Source: Nocardia jejuensis NBRC 103114
GTDB taxonomy: Bacteria > Actinomycetota > Actinomycetes > Mycobacteriales > Mycobacteriaceae
Reading direction: 5' to 3'
Length of the DNA stretch: 64,000 nt
NCBI RefSeq assembly: GCF_001613145.1
Contig: NZ_BDBU01000056.1
Span: 1 to 64,000 of the forward strand
Shown here: one piece after another, positions 35,736-43,729 of the stretch
Layout of the letters: each line of letters begins with the position of its first letter
Position numbering within the stretch: position 1 is the stretch's first letter
Notes under the pieces: model-generated
What the model was told of the DNA's origin: nothing
Seen by the model: only the letters and a program-made list of their open reading frames with translations
The model's database searches: none
Made by a program: the position numbers and the translations under genes

Positions 35736-36058
35736 GCGTCGCCGCCCTGCAGCCGCTTCATCAGCTGGTCGCGGTCCGAGCGGCGCTTGGCGTCGACCGC
35801 GGCGATGTCCTTGTTCACCTGCGTCCGCAGCTTCTTGAACAGCACCAGCGACAGCGGCATGGCGATGAGCAGGGCGAAGAGCAACGCGACGATGAGCGGC
35901 ACGGCCACCTTCACCACGGCCGCGGCGCCCATGATGATCGCGGTGATTGCGATGACCAGGCCGAGTCGGGCCAGGGTGTACAGGGCCAGATTGCGTGCCA
36001 GGCTGCCCTTGGCGGAAACAGCCGGGCCCGCACCGCCGGTCGGGGTTGCGTCACTCAC
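35732..36058 (-). CDS. DUF4229 family membrane protein
   Basis: The 108-residue protein has two membrane segments (LALYTLARLGLVIAITAIIM and VAVPLIVALLFALLIAMPLS) and a basic coiled-coil-like tail (DIAAVDAKRRSDRDQLMKRL). This is the DUF4229 pattern. A GTG start follows the AT-rich region shared with bldC. Its stop overlaps the next gene, giving a two-gene operon. Function unknown. Confidence 0.82.
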   Translation of the reverse strand: MSDATPTGGAGPAVSAKGSLARNLALYTLARLGLVIAITAIIMGAAAVVKVAVPLIVALLFALLIAMPLSLVLFKKLRTQVNKDIAAVDAKRRSDRDQLMKRLQGGDA

Positions 36059-36160
36059 GCGAACCAGAGTAGGTGACGGCGTTTCCAGGCCCTCCGGACC
36101 CCCTGTCCGAATGTCGCTGAAAGTTCGCTACAGCGCCGACGAACGTGACCGTAAACACAT

Positions 36161-36174
36161 AACGGATATCCGTT
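36161..36174. promoter_or_regulatory. Perfect palindrome in the bldC upstream region
   Basis: AACGGATATCCGTT is a perfect 14-bp palindrome in an AT-rich block (about 36150-36210) that contrasts with the surrounding GC-rich DNA. A TTGTCT hexamer follows directly and could be a -35 for bldC. The divergent DUF4229 gene starts about 100 bp away, so the site could serve either. Confidence 0.5.
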
Positions 36175-36283
36175 TTGTCTATTACTTCCTCTTTACCAAA
36201 ATGAGACTGTTCGAACACTCGGGGGTTCCAGTGCAACGATGTCGCTACTGATGAGGGATCTGTCGAAACGGAAAGGTTTGCGA

Positions 36284-36517
36284 ATGACTGCGTTCACCGC
36301 GGCGAGCCGCGTAATGGGTTCCGTCACCGGCCCCGACACCCTGCTCACCCCCGGCCAGGTGGCAGCCCTGTTCCATGTTGATCCGAAAACCGTGACCCGA
36401 TGGGCACACGCAGGACGACTCGGCTCACTGCGGACTCCCGGCGGTCACCGCCGGTTCCGCGAATCCGAAGTCATGCAATTGCTCAGGTCCCTCACCACCG
36501 AGGCGACCCGCCTGTAA
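36284..36517 (+). CDS. BldC-type MerR-like DNA-binding protein
   Basis: The 77-residue protein is a single winged-helix DNA-binding domain: LLTPGQVAALFHVDPKTVTR, WAHAGRLGSLRTPGGHRRFR, ESEVMQLL. This closely resembles Streptomyces BldC, which binds direct repeats cooperatively and times development. GAAAGG lies 7 nt before the ATG at 36284, which is preferred over an upstream ATG at 36239. In Nocardia it may control aerial hyphae or stationary-phase genes; this is inference. Confidence 0.88.
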   Translation: MTAFTAASRVMGSVTGPDTLLTPGQVAALFHVDPKTVTRWAHAGRLGSLRTPGGHRRFRESEVMQLLRSLTTEATRL

Positions 36518-36588
36518 CTCCTATTTCCCGTATCCATGGTGCTACGGGTACGCACACGGATTACCCTCGTTCCCAGGAGGTGAGCTAC

Positions 36589-36777
36589 GTGACGTACCTG
36601 TTGGCGCTCATCGCGGTCGTAGCGGTCGCGATGCTGTGCTGGAAGGCCTTCGGACCCCAGCGACCTGCCGGCACCGGCCCAGCACCCACCCGGCGAAACC
36701 GCATATTGGGCCCCGACGACGACCCGGATTTCCTGAGCAGACTCTCCAGAGAGCCTCGCGACGGCGATTCCAGCTAG
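36589..36777 (+). CDS. Small single-pass membrane protein (62 aa)
   Basis: A full AGGAGGTGA Shine-Dalgarno precedes the GTG. The protein has one membrane segment (YLLALIAVVAVAMLCWKAFG), a basic Pro-rich stretch and the acidic motif GPDDDPDFLSRLSRE, which I recall as recurring in actinobacterial small proteins. An earlier in-frame GTG at 36580 overlaps the Shine-Dalgarno and is unlikely. A hairpin terminator follows. Function unknown. Confidence 0.75.
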   Translation: MTYLLALIAVVAVAMLCWKAFGPQRPAGTGPAPTRRNRILGPDDDPDFLSRLSREPRDGDSS

Positions 36778-36820
36778 CTCGATCAAAGTTTGCCGACGCT
36801 AAAAGCAAATATGTGACTGT

Positions 36821-36851
36821 CCCCCGAATCCGGCCTGCCCGGGTTCGGGGG
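36821..36851 (+). terminator. Hairpin terminator with T-rich tail
   Basis: CCCCCGAA (36821-36828) pairs with TTCGGGGG (36844-36851) and is followed by ATTTTCGTTT. It terminates the bldC/small membrane protein unit. Confidence 0.75.
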
Positions 36852-36950
36852 ATTTTCGTTTCCGGACCTCTGACCTGCGGATGTCACATCTGCGGTGGCT
36901 GTGTCGTCGATCAGGCAACAACGCACACAGCTACGGAAACGAGATACGAC

Positions 36951-37298
36951 ATGAACACCGCCTACCTGATCCTCGCCGTTGTCAGCGCCGCCTGGATCGG
37001 CTTCTCGGGCTATTCGCTCTTCGCCCAGAAGCAGTTCGTGGTCGACCCGCTGAACCAGTACGGGGTCCCGCAGGGCTGGTGGAACTGGCTCGCCCTGGCC
37101 AAATCGGCCGGCGCACTGGGACTGATCGTCGGCATCGCCGTTCCGGCCATCGGTATCGCGGCCGCGGTCGGATTGATCCTCTACTTCGCGCTGGCCTCGG
37201 CCACGGCCATCCGGGCCCACTCGTACGGGACCGCCGTCTTCCCGATCCTGTATCTGGCCCCCGCAGCCGCCACCCTGGCCCTGCAATTGGCCAAGTAA
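36951..37298 (+). CDS. DoxX-like small membrane protein
   Basis: The 115-residue protein has four hydrophobic segments: AYLILAVVSAAWIGFSGYSL, KSAGALGLIVGIAVPAIGIA, AAVGLILYFALASATAIRAH and AVFPILYLAPAAATLALQL. The arrangement fits the DoxX-like family, whose members are linked to redox or thiol stress. A strong hairpin follows. It is separated from the bldC unit by a terminator, so it has its own promoter. Confidence 0.8.
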   Translation: MNTAYLILAVVSAAWIGFSGYSLFAQKQFVVDPLNQYGVPQGWWNWLALAKSAGALGLIVGIAVPAIGIAAAVGLILYFALASATAIRAHSYGTAVFPILYLAPAAATLALQLAK

Positions 37299-37317
37299 TT
37301 CACCCGAAACCACCCAC

Positions 37318-37350
37318 GAGGAGCCGCAAGCCTTTACCTTGCGGCTCCTC
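37318..37350. terminator. Bidirectional hairpin terminator
   Basis: GAGGAGCCGCAAG (37318-37330) pairs perfectly over 13 bp with 37338-37350 around a 7-nt loop. It lies between the DoxX-like gene and the convergent ccsB operon. Confidence 0.8.
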
Positions 37351-37443
37351 TCGCGGCGTCGACTCAGACCTCACGGCTATTAAAACCATCCGGTCTGGTT
37401 ATTTTCGGGCTATCGATTCGGGCCGAAACGAACGGCCCGGCCG

Positions 37444-38409
37444 CTAGTTGAGGCCGGCGTAGGAGTGGAGGCCGGAGACGACGATATTGATGATGAAGAG
37501 GTTGAAGAGCATGGCCACGAAGCCGGCCACGTTGATCCAGGCGGCCTTGGTGTCGCGCCAGCCGGATGTCGCCCGGGCGTGCAGGTAGGCGGCGTAGAGG
37601 ACCCAGGCGATGAAGGACATGGTTTCCTTCGGGTCCCAGCCCCAGAAGCGACCCCACGCGGATTCGGCCCAGATGGCGCCGAGGATGACGCCGGTGCCGA
37701 AGATCGGGAAGGCGACGATGGTCGTCTTGTAGGCCAGGCGGTCCAGGGTGCGGGCGTCGGGAAGGCGACGGGCCAGCGCGCCGAGCAGGTTCGAGGACTC
37801 CTGACCTTCGGGCTGGCGCAGGCGCAGCAGGAACAGCAGGCTCGCCACTCCCGAGAGCAGGAAGATGCCGCTGCCGACACTGACCACGGTGACGTGGATG
37901 GGGAGCCAGTAGGACTTCAGGGCGGGGACGACCGGGGCCGCCTCGGCGTACAGGACCTGCCCGGCCAGGTACATGAGCACCAGCACCGGCGCGATCAGGA
38001 AGACCCACATCGAGCGGTAGCGGCGGTCGTACATGAACACCAGGCCGGTCACCATCGCCGCGGCGGTCGCCATGGTGATGAACTCGTACATATTGCCGAG
38101 CGGGAATCGGTGAACACCGAAGCCGCGCAAGAAGATCGACGCCAGATGCAGCGCGATGCCGACGAAAAGCACCGAGAACGCCATATTGCCGAAGCGCTCC
38201 GCGATCGGACGCGGCGCCTTGGTCTCGATCTTGCCGGGACCGGCCGGGCGATCGCCGCCGCCGACCGCGACCAGTTCACGCTCCGCGGTCTTCTTGGACT
38301 GCGCCGAGGAGTACTGCACGATCAGCATCGCGAGCACCAGCACGTAGACCACCCACGCCGACTTGAACGCGAGGTTGCTGTACCCGACAAGGGTTTCGTC
38401 GATCGGCAT
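37444..38409 (-). CDS. ccsB: Cytochrome c biogenesis protein CcsB (haem handling, CcsA/CcmC-like)
   Basis: The 321-residue membrane protein is half of the system II haem ligase that moves haem outward and attaches it to apocytochrome c. The haem-binding WWD-type motif WGRFWGWDPKETMSFIAWVL is intact. Conserved histidines occur in YWLPIHVTVVSVGSG and VLYAAYLHARAT. Eight hydrophobic segments are present. ATG 38409 has GGAGAG upstream. It is the last gene of the hemL-to-ccsB operon and corresponds to Rv0529. Confidence 0.9.
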   Translation of the reverse strand: MPIDETLVGYSNLAFKSAWVVYVLVLAMLIVQYSSAQSKKTAERELVAVGGGDRPAGPGKIETKAPRPIAERFGNMAFSVLFVGIALHLASIFLRGFGVHRFPLGNMYEFITMATAAAMVTGLVFMYDRRYRSMWVFLIAPVLVLMYLAGQVLYAEAAPVVPALKSYWLPIHVTVVSVGSGIFLLSGVASLLFLLRLRQPEGQESSNLLGALARRLPDARTLDRLAYKTTIVAFPIFGTGVILGAIWAESAWGRFWGWDPKETMSFIAWVLYAAYLHARATSGWRDTKAAWINVAGFVAMLFNLFIINIVVSGLHSYAGLN

Positions 38410-38411
38410 GG

Positions 38412-40097
38412 TCACTCTCCCGTGCTCGTGGTGCGCGCGCCGGCCGAGGGCGGTGCCGCAGGCCCGTCGGCGTCGTTGTCCAGCAGTCGTTCCCGCAATC
38501 GGTCGAACTCGCCGCCCCAACCGGCCTGATCGGTGCGGGCCAGTCCGGCCATTTCTACTACAGTACGTCGTTGGTCGCCGGATCCGGTGTCCGGAGTCTG
38601 CGGATACACCCGCAGCCAGACGCGCCGCCGCTTCACCAACAGCGAGACCAACAGGCCCGCCATCATGGTCACCGCGAACACCAGCACCCACTGCTGTGCC
38701 GGATCGTGCGAGACCTGCAGGTTCACGAACTCCTCCGCGCCGTCGAAGGTCACCTTGGTGCCGTCCGACAGGGTCGCGGACTCGCCCGGCTTCAGGTTGA
38801 CCCGCTGCTCCTTGCTCAACCGGCCCTGCTTGATCATCTCCGGATCCAGCGAGAACAGCGATTGCGCGCGACCGGTGTCCAGGCCGGTGTCGCCGCGGTA
38901 GACGTCCACCGCGACCATCGGATCGGTCATGGCCGGATACCGGGAGGTCAGCAGCGAACCGTGCAGCAGCGCGGTCGGCGCGAAGAGGCCCTGGATCGCG
39001 ACCTGATGCTTGCGCCGCTCGTCCTCGCTCGGATACATGCCGCCCGGCGGATCGATGCGCAGCACGCCCGAGGACAGGAAGGTGGTCGCGTCGTCCGGCT
39101 TCCACTGGATGGCCTCGGTGCGGGTCTGCCCGTTCGGGAAGGTCACCGTGAACTTGGGCGCGAAACCGTGGCCCTGCAGATAGATTCGATCACCGGCGAC
39201 CCGCAGCGGGTGGTTCACCTGCAGCCGCGAATCCCGCCAGGTCCCCGAATCCAGGTCGGCGCCCGACTGGTACTCGATGTTCGAGGTGAACATCTCGGCC
39301 TGACCGGTGGGCAGGTAATCGGCCTTGAAGTCCTTGACCCGCACGCACAGTGGCGTCAGTCCGGTGCCGTCGTTGACATTGCCCGCGCGGAACGAGTCGA
39401 ACGCCGCCGGGGAGGTGGTGCAGAAGCCGGGCCCGTTGTCGGCGAGCACGACCACATTGCCCTCGTACCCGAAAAGCTTGCCGATCGCGATCGCCGCGAG
39501 CAGCCCGACCAATGCCAGATGGAAGACCAGATTGCCGGCCTCGCGGGTGTAGCCCTTCTCCGCGGACAGCGTGATCTCATCCTCGCGGGCGCCCGGCTGC
39601 ACCACGGTGCGCCAGCCGCGAAGCTCCTTGCGGGCGTGCGCGATCACCTCGTCGGGGGTTGCCGAATCGAAGCCCGAGAAGTGGTGCGGCAGCCGCGAAA
39701 GGTTGCGCGGAGCCTTCACCGGCGGTGTCCGTAATGCCCGATAGTGGTCGAGCACGCGCGGCATGATGCAACCGACCAGCGACACGAAAAGCAGGACATA
39801 TACGGCGGTGAACCAGAAACTGGAGAACACGTCGAACAGTTCGAAGCGGTCCATCCACGGACCCAGCGTCGGCCGATCCGCGATGTACTGGTCGACCTTG
39901 CCCTGATTCAGACTGCGCTGCGGCAGCAGCGCGCCGGGGATGGCGGCCAGAGCCAGCAGGAACAGCAGCATCAGCGCGGTGCGCATGCTGGTCAGCCCGC
40001 GCCAGGTGTTGCGCAGCACGGCGAGAGCGCGCCGCGGCGGCGACTGACGCGGCGGCAGGGCGGGAGCGGGGGCGGGTGATTGCGTGGTCACGGTCAT
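38412..40097 (-). CDS. resB: Cytochrome c biogenesis protein ResB
   Basis: The 561-residue protein is the partner of CcsB in system II haem delivery. It has three N-terminal membrane segments (TALMLLFLLALAAIPGALLP and following), a large extracytoplasmic domain and a last segment (WVLVFAVTMMAGLLVSLLV). The conserved GNLVFHLALVGLLAAIAIGK carries the expected membrane histidine. The start shares a base with the ccdA stop (TGATG), and its stop lies 2 bp before the ccsB start. It corresponds to Rv0528. Confidence 0.92.
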   Translation of the reverse strand: MTVTTQSPAPAPALPPRQSPPRRALAVLRNTWRGLTSMRTALMLLFLLALAAIPGALLPQRSLNQGKVDQYIADRPTLGPWMDRFELFDVFSSFWFTAVYVLLFVSLVGCIMPRVLDHYRALRTPPVKAPRNLSRLPHHFSGFDSATPDEVIAHARKELRGWRTVVQPGAREDEITLSAEKGYTREAGNLVFHLALVGLLAAIAIGKLFGYEGNVVVLADNGPGFCTTSPAAFDSFRAGNVNDGTGLTPLCVRVKDFKADYLPTGQAEMFTSNIEYQSGADLDSGTWRDSRLQVNHPLRVAGDRIYLQGHGFAPKFTVTFPNGQTRTEAIQWKPDDATTFLSSGVLRIDPPGGMYPSEDERRKHQVAIQGLFAPTALLHGSLLTSRYPAMTDPMVAVDVYRGDTGLDTGRAQSLFSLDPEMIKQGRLSKEQRVNLKPGESATLSDGTKVTFDGAEEFVNLQVSHDPAQQWVLVFAVTMMAGLLVSLLVKRRRVWLRVYPQTPDTGSGDQRRTVVEMAGLARTDQAGWGGEFDRLRERLLDNDADGPAAPPSAGARTTSTGE

Positions 40098-40927
40098 CAG
40101 ATCGGCAGGGTCACATTCGAGACGAAGGCGTCGCGGACCCAGGAAACGAACTGGTCCCACGCTCCGGTCACCAGGGCGATGCCGACGGCCACGAGCAGGA
40201 TGCCGCCGATCACCTGAATGGTGCGGGAATTGCGGCGCAGCCAGCCGACACCGCGCAGTGCGGTCGCCGACCCGAACGCCAGGATCACGAACGGCAGTCC
40301 CAGACCGAGGCAGTACGCCACGATCAAGGCCACGCCGCGCACCGCGGTGGTGCCCTCGGTGCCCGCGGACACCGCCATCACGCCCGAGAGCGTCGGGCCC
40401 AGACACGGCGTCCAGCCGAGCGCGAACACCGCGCCGAGCAGGGGTGCGCCGACGAGTCCGCTCAGACGGCGCGGTTCCATGCGGGTGTCGCGCTGCAGCG
40501 CGGGGATCAGGCCGATGAACGCGAGGCCCATCACGATGGTCACCACACCGCCGACCCGTTGCAGCAGTTCACGATTCACGTTCAGCGCCTGGATCGCGCC
40601 GAACACCGTCGCGGACGCGAGCACGAACACCACGGTGAAACCGGCCACGAACAATCCGGCCGCACCCGCGACACGCAAACGCGCGGTTCGCCGTTCGGCC
40701 ATCGCCACCGGACTCTTCGCCGATTCGACCGTCACGGGCGGGGCTTGCGCCCCCACCACACCGGCCAGATACGACAGATAACCCGGCACCAGCGGCACCA
40801 CACACGGCGACGCGAACGACACCAGACCCGCCAGCAGGCACGCGCCGAGCGCGAGCAGCAGCGGGCCGGTAGCGGCGGTCTGCTGGAACGACTCCCCCAC
40901 GCTCGCAAGCACAGTCACGTCGTTCAC
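40097..40927 (-). CDS. ccdA: Thiol-electron transporter CcdA
   Basis: The 276-residue membrane protein passes electrons from cytoplasmic thioredoxin to extracytoplasmic thioredoxin-like proteins, keeping apocytochrome c cysteines reduced. The two active cysteines are in VSFASPCVVPLVPGYLSYL and FALGWTPCLGPTLSG. Six hydrophobic segments fit the family. The GTG start overlaps the tlpA stop (GTGA). It corresponds to Rv0527. Confidence 0.92.
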   Translation of the reverse strand: MNDVTVLASVGESFQQTAATGPLLLALGACLLAGLVSFASPCVVPLVPGYLSYLAGVVGAQAPPVTVESAKSPVAMAERRTARLRVAGAAGLFVAGFTVVFVLASATVFGAIQALNVNRELLQRVGGVVTIVMGLAFIGLIPALQRDTRMEPRRLSGLVGAPLLGAVFALGWTPCLGPTLSGVMAVSAGTEGTTAVRGVALIVAYCLGLGLPFVILAFGSATALRGVGWLRRNSRTIQVIGGILLVAVGIALVTGAWDQFVSWVRDAFVSNVTLPI

Positions 40928-41580
40928 TGCTGCTCTTCCTTCGCGATCGCCTCGACCACCGGGCGCAGATCATCGGCGAGCAGGGACCGCAGGAACACCG
41001 CGGCCACCCGATGCCGGCGATCCAGCACGATGGTGGTGGGGATGACGCTGGTCGGGAATTTCCCGCCGAGCGCGAGCAGACTGCGCATCGACGGGTCGTA
41101 GATCGAGGGGTAACCGACCTTGTTGTCGGTCACGAAATCCTGCGCCTTGTCCTTCTGGTTGTCCCGCACGTTGACACCGAGGAACGCCACCCCCAGATCC
41201 CGGGTGGACTCGTAAACCTGTTCCAGCGCAGGCGCTTCCGCGCGACACGGACCACACCACTGGCCCCAGAGATTGAGGACGACGACCTTGCCCTCGAAAT
41301 CGGAGACAGCGGTGCTCTTGCCGTCCGTCAGCAGATCCGGGCCGGACAGCTTGCCGATGGTGCCGCGCGAGGACGGCGGGTTGTAGAAGATATCGGTCTT
41401 ACCGCCGGGCGAGACGAAATCGAAGGTCCCGCCCTGCGCCACCGCGTCCTTGCCCGCGGTCGAGCAGCCGGCCAGCACCGCCACCAGGCAGAGGCTCGCC
41501 GACAGGATCGACGCGATCCGCCGGAACGGGTTCCGCGCGCCGAACCCGTTCCTGCGCAAGGACACAGCGGACGCGCTCAT
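40924..41580 (-). CDS. TlpA/ResA-type thioredoxin lipoprotein
   Basis: The 218-residue protein has a lipoprotein signal ending in LAGCSTAG, so it should be anchored outside the membrane. The redox site WCGPC lies in LNLWGQWCGPCRAEAPALEQ. A cis-proline region follows (PTSVIPTTIVLD). It should reduce apocytochrome c with electrons from CcdA. ATG 41580 has GGGGGCG upstream; a GTG at 41610 is an alternative. It corresponds to Rv0526. Confidence 0.9.
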   Translation of the reverse strand: MSASAVSLRRNGFGARNPFRRIASILSASLCLVAVLAGCSTAGKDAVAQGGTFDFVSPGGKTDIFYNPPSSRGTIGKLSGPDLLTDGKSTAVSDFEGKVVVLNLWGQWCGPCRAEAPALEQVYESTRDLGVAFLGVNVRDNQKDKAQDFVTDNKVGYPSIYDPSMRSLLALGGKFPTSVIPTTIVLDRRHRVAAVFLRSLLADDLRPVVEAIAKEEQQ

Positions 41581-41668
41581 GCCGCGTCGCCCCCGCGTGA
41601 CGAGCGACACCGCATGGTGGCGCGGGCGGCTTGCGTACGCGAGCCGCCGCCCCCGGGCCTGAACCCGC

Positions 41669-43729
41669 TCATGCCCCGTGCACCGTGGGATCGGTCGCGC
41701 CCGCCGGCTCGGAATACACGATGTCGATCAGGGTATCGCCCTGGTACACAAGGGAAGTCAGGGATGCGAGCGAGCACTGGCGGCTGCGCGGATCGTGCCA
41801 GAGTCGCTGGCCCTGCAGGAAGCGGCGCAGCGTCCAGACCGGCAGTTGGTGCGAGACCAGGACGGCTTCGCGACCCGCCGCCTCGACGCGCGCCTTGTTG
41901 ACCGCGGCCAGCATGCGGTGCGCGATCTGCAGGTACGGCTCACCCCAGGACGGGGTGAAGGGATCGCGCAGCTTCAACCAGTGCCGGGGCTTGCGCAGCG
42001 CGCCGTCACCGACGGACACCCGCAGGCCCTCGAAGGTGTTGCCCGCCTCGATGAGGTTGTCGTCGGTGCGGATGATCAGCCCGTGCGGTCCGGCGATCGG
42101 CTCGGCGGTCTCCTGCGCGCGCTGCAGCGGCGAGGCCACCACCAGCGCGATGTCGTGATCCGCCAGCGAACGGCCGACGACCTGCGCCTGCGAGCGACCG
42201 GTCACCGACAGGTGGAAGCCGGGCAGGCGGCCGTACAGGATGCCCTTGGGGTTGTGCACCTCGCCGTGCCGCATGACGTGCACGATGGTCTCGACATCGC
42301 CGGCGACATCGCCGGGGAGCACGAAACCGCTTGCGGCGAGGGAGGACTCGGAGCTGTCGGACACGGCGGGGTCGGACTCGGCGGCGGCCGCGACCGCACC
42401 CGCTGCGGGATCGTTCACGTCAGCGTTCGCACCGGTCTCGGTGGCGTCGTTCGCATCCGGTTCGGCGCCGTTCGCACCGGATTCGGTGGCGTCGTCCGCA
42501 CCCTGTTCGGCACCGGCCGGAACAGATTCGGCGGCGGTCGACGCGGGTTCGATCGAGCCGTTCGCGGCGGGTTCGGTTGCGCCGCGCGCGTCGGCCGCCG
42601 TGGCGACGGCCGTCGGCTCGACCTTTATGGCCTCGAATTCGTCGGTCGTCGGCTCGTCGATCCGCGAGGCAGCGGCGGTCTCGACCGCGTCGTCGCGCAC
42701 CTCGGTCACGATGATCTCGAACTCATCGGTGATCGGATCATCGATCCGCGGGTCGATGTCCGCCGCGGCGGCGGTCACGATCTCGGTGGCAGCCGTGACC
42801 GGATCCGGCGCAGCCGACCCGATCTCGACAGCCGCCACGGTCTGGTCCGCAGCGCTCTTCGCGTTCGCCTCGTCCATGGTTTCACCGACCGTCCGATCGG
42901 TCGCCTCGAAGGCGACGGGGGCACTCGCTACGGCAACGGAATCTACTGCGACAGAACCAATTTCGATATCGTCGACCTCGAGCGCGGCTTCATCGGAAAC
43001 AGCGGGGGCCGAACCCTGAGCGTCGACCGGGCGGGCCGGATCCGCATCGCCAGCGGGCGGCTGGACCGTTTGCGCGGTAACAGCATCGGACTCGGCCGCA
43101 CCAGCGGCGGCGGACTCAGCGATACCGGCGGCAGCCGATTCGGCCACACCGGGGGCGGTTCCGGACTCGGCCGCATTGGCGGCTGCGGCGGACTCGACCA
43201 CACCGGCAGCAGGGGCGGGGTCGACCACACCCGCAGCGGCGGACGCATCAGCGGACTTCGAGACGGCCTGCGGGACAGCGACCTTCGCGGCCGGTCGCTT
43301 CGAGGCCGCAGCCTTCTTCGCGGATCGCTTTGCTGCGGGCTCGGCGCTGGCCGCGGACTCGGTGTTGGTCACGGACTCGACGCTGGCCGCAGACTCGGCG
43401 TTGGTCACGGACTCGGCGCTGGTCATGGACTCGACGCTGGTTGCAGACTCGGTGTCGGCCACAGACTCGGCGCTGGTCACGGACTCGACGCTGGTTGCAG
43501 ACTCGGACTCAGGAGCGGATTCAGCCTGAGTAGCAGTGTCAGCCCGAGCGGCGGGTTCGGCCGGGGCAGCGGGTTCGGCCGGGGCTACGGCGATATTGTC
43601 GCCGGTTTCGGCCAGTTCGACCTCGGCTTGACGGATGGCGTCCAGGAGGCGGATGGCGTCCTCGGTGGTGACGGGGGCCTCGTGGGGGGATGGGGTGGGC
43701 AGTCCGGACTCGGGTCGGGTGGAACTCAC
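41669..43729 (-). CDS. Histidine phosphatase with a long repetitive N-terminal extension
   Basis: The 686-residue protein ends in a complete phosphoglycerate-mutase-like phosphatase domain (about 478-686). The catalytic motif is VHVMRHGEVHNPKG, with ALVVASPLQRAQETAEPI and the second histidine in LVSHQLPVW. The first 475 residues are low-complexity Ala/Glu/Ser/Val/Thr with degenerate repeats such as SVESVTSAESV and one basic patch (AAKRSAKKAAASKRPAAK). The mycobacterial counterpart Rv0525 is about 200 residues and has only the phosphatase. The GTG at 43729 overlaps the hemL stop (GTGA), supporting a start at the head of the extension. Substrate unknown. Confidence 0.82.
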   Translation of the reverse strand: MSSTRPESGLPTPSPHEAPVTTEDAIRLLDAIRQAEVELAETGDNIAVAPAEPAAPAEPAARADTATQAESAPESESATSVESVTSAESVADTESATSVESMTSAESVTNAESAASVESVTNTESAASAEPAAKRSAKKAAASKRPAAKVAVPQAVSKSADASAAAGVVDPAPAAGVVESAAAANAAESGTAPGVAESAAAGIAESAAAGAAESDAVTAQTVQPPAGDADPARPVDAQGSAPAVSDEAALEVDDIEIGSVAVDSVAVASAPVAFEATDRTVGETMDEANAKSAADQTVAAVEIGSAAPDPVTAATEIVTAAAADIDPRIDDPITDEFEIIVTEVRDDAVETAAASRIDEPTTDEFEAIKVEPTAVATAADARGATEPAANGSIEPASTAAESVPAGAEQGADDATESGANGAEPDANDATETGANADVNDPAAGAVAAAAESDPAVSDSSESSLAASGFVLPGDVAGDVETIVHVMRHGEVHNPKGILYGRLPGFHLSVTGRSQAQVVGRSLADHDIALVVASPLQRAQETAEPIAGPHGLIIRTDDNLIEAGNTFEGLRVSVGDGALRKPRHWLKLRDPFTPSWGEPYLQIAHRMLAAVNKARVEAAGREAVLVSHQLPVWTLRRFLQGQRLWHDPRSRQCSLASLTSLVYQGDTLIDIVYSEPAGATDPTVHGA

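Noticed and set aside
36059..36283. AT-rich block as a foreign island
   Set aside because: It is only about 60 bp and sits in a divergent promoter region, so regulation explains it better than transfer.
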